Shown here in pieces: positions 5,586-6,545 of a stretch of 6,545 nt of DNA. Origin of the DNA: Chloroflexota bacterium. GTDB taxonomy: Bacteria; Chloroflexota; Anaerolineae; B4-G1; SLSP01. The translations under genes were made by a program, and so were the position numbers. The first letter of the stretch is position 1; every line of letters begins with the position of its first letter. Location: assembly GCA_022707665.1 (NCBI GenBank), contig JAKJAE010000158.1, forward strand, positions 1-6,545. Reading direction: 5' to 3'. Under the pieces are notes generated by a model that saw nothing but the letters and a program-made list of their open reading frames with translations, did no database searches and was not told where the DNA came from.

Positions 5586-6545
5586 GGCGTTTGGCTTTAC
5601 CATGATCTTGCCATCGGTGCGCTGTGTCGACCGCGCAATGGCATCGACCACGTTGTCGAGGGTGTACCTCGCGGTGATGATCTCGCTGAGATCGAGCCGG
5701 CCCGCAGCGACCATACGGATGACGTTGGGGAAAGTCTCGTGACCCGAGTGGCCCTGTGACCCGTAGACCTGAGCACGGCGCACCTGGAAGCTCTCCAGAT
5801 ACATCGGCACGCGCTGGGCGGCTCGCCCGATCTGCACGACTTTGGCATTGATGGCGAGTGCCTTTTCCATCTCGGGGATGGTGAGGTGTGGCGCGCCGGC
5901 AGCTTCGACGTGGAAGTTGAAGCCCTCGCCCTTGCTGTGCTCCAGAAGGGCTTCGTGGGGGACCACTTCACGGGGATCGTAGACGAAGTCGGCGCCGACC
6001 TTCCTGGCCAGCTCGCGCCTTGGGGGCGAGACCTCAAAGGCGACGATCGTGCCGGCACCAGCTGCACGGGCCAGCCCGATGGCGGCAAGGCCGATGGACC
6101 CCGCGCCGAAGACGCTCACGTAGTGGCCGGGGCGGAAGCCACCGGCACGCTCGAACATCGCATTGTACGAGACGCTGGTGGGCTCGCTCAGCGCACCGAC
6201 CTCGTAGCCTTTCTCTTCGCTGCCGAAGTGTTCGGCTATAGCATCGATGGGCCAGCAGTACTTCTCATCGAGCGCGATATAGTTCGCGAAAGCGCCTGGA
6301 ATCGTAAAGCCGATCTCCTCGAGATTCGTGCAGTGGTTGGGGTAGCCGTTGCGGCAGGGAATGCAGCGCCCGCACCAGATCATCTCCTCGGCCGTCACCA
6401 TGTCCCCCACCTTACGCGTTTTGACCTCCGAGCCCGCCTCCACGATTTTTCCGGTAAACTCGTGGCCCAGGATCGTGGGGAACTTGGTCAGGCCAGGATA
6501 GAGGATGTAGTCATCCTTGTCCGTCTCATAGAAGTTCATGTCCGA
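5583..6545 (-). CDS. iolM: scyllo-Inosose 3-dehydrogenase (IolM), zinc MDR family, 5' end cut
   Basis: This is an NAD(P)-dependent zinc medium-chain dehydrogenase. The reading frame is open to the window edge, where Ser-Asp precedes the Met at 6539. That Met sits where Thermotoga IolM (TM0412) has SDVHMAQTD, so it is internal; about 60 N-terminal residues including the catalytic cysteine lie outside. Counting from that Met: YILYPGL (11-17), GHEFTG (25-30, catalytic zinc region), CGRCIPC plus C70 (structural-zinc cysteines 56, 59, 62, 70), PNHCTNLEEIGF (67-78), SEPTSVSYNA (118-127, with the glutamate ligand E119), nucleotide-binding GAGSIG (145-150), and GSQGHSGHETFP (260-271). The match to TM0412, as I remember it, extends over most of the visible length. 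In the described pathway the enzyme oxidises scyllo-inosose at C3 to the diketo form that IolN cleaves. Sorbitol or other polyol dehydrogenases are the alternative, less likely given the neighbours. Confidence 0.88.
   Translation of the reverse strand, partial: SDMNFYETDKDDYILYPGLTKFPTILGHEFTGKIVEAGSEVKTRKVGDMVTAEEMIWCGRCIPCRNGYPNHCTNLEEIGFTIPGAFANYIALDEKYCWPIDAIAEHFGSEEKGYEVGALSEPTSVSYNAMFERAGGFRPGHYVSVFGAGSIGLAAIGLARAAGAGTIVAFEVSPPRRELARKVGADFVYDPREVVPHEALLEHSKGEGFNFHVEAAGAPHLTIPEMEKALAINAKVVQIGRAAQRVPMYLESFQVRRAQVYGSQGHSGHETFPNVIRMVAAGRLDLSEIITARYTLDNVVDAIARSTQRTDGKIMVKPNA

Noticed and set aside
6537..6539. ATG at 6539 as the true start of iolM
   Set aside because: The frame stays open to the edge, and this Met aligns to the interior of the MDR fold after the expected catalytic cysteine; starting here would delete part of the catalytic zinc site.

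Overview
The window is bacterial DNA of fairly high GC (roughly 60% by eye). It is compactly coded, with Shine-Dalgarno-led genes, GTG starts and Rho-independent terminators. No RNA gene, insertion sequence or CRISPR array was found. The phylum cannot be fixed from the sequence. The metabolic genes resemble those of Thermotoga, and similar sets are plausible in Spirochaetota, Chloroflexota or Planctomycetota. The assignment therefore stays open.

Left part, plus strand (1-2275). A large protein enters from the left edge, already in frame, and ends at 1930. It looks like a TIM-barrel glycoside-hydrolase-like protein with a C-terminal beta domain. A hairpin plus T-run follows. Next comes a 54-residue basic zinc-ribbon protein (2064-2228), closed by a textbook GC-rich terminator. 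A good sigma70-like promoter lies inside the last 30 bases of the large gene, so the hairpin after it may serve both as that gene's terminator and as an attenuator for the small gene.

Right part, minus strand (6545 down to 2307). Four genes read leftwards as a probable operon: a zinc-dependent medium-chain dehydrogenase (iolM, 5' end cut by the window edge), a creatininase-family hydrolase (iolN), a TIM-barrel sugar epimerase (iolO) and an MFS transporter. The first three match, in family and order, the inositol catabolic enzymes described for Thermotoga maritima. There scyllo-inosose is oxidised by IolM, the diketo-inositol ring is opened by IolN to 5-keto-L-gluconate, and IolO epimerises that to D-tagaturonate, which enters the hexuronate route. 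An IolG-type myo-inositol 2-dehydrogenase and the downstream uronate enzymes are not in the window; the former may lie beyond 6545. The MFS gene is the obvious candidate carrier for the pathway's substrate, where T. maritima uses an ABC system.

The two halves converge at 2229-2306. The most notable non-coding element is a long, nearly perfect inverted repeat between iolN and iolO (4361-4420). No wholly unknown system is evident. The main interest is the Thermotoga-type inositol operon with an MFS carrier, the intergenic hairpin and the small zinc-ribbon gene with its possible attenuator.
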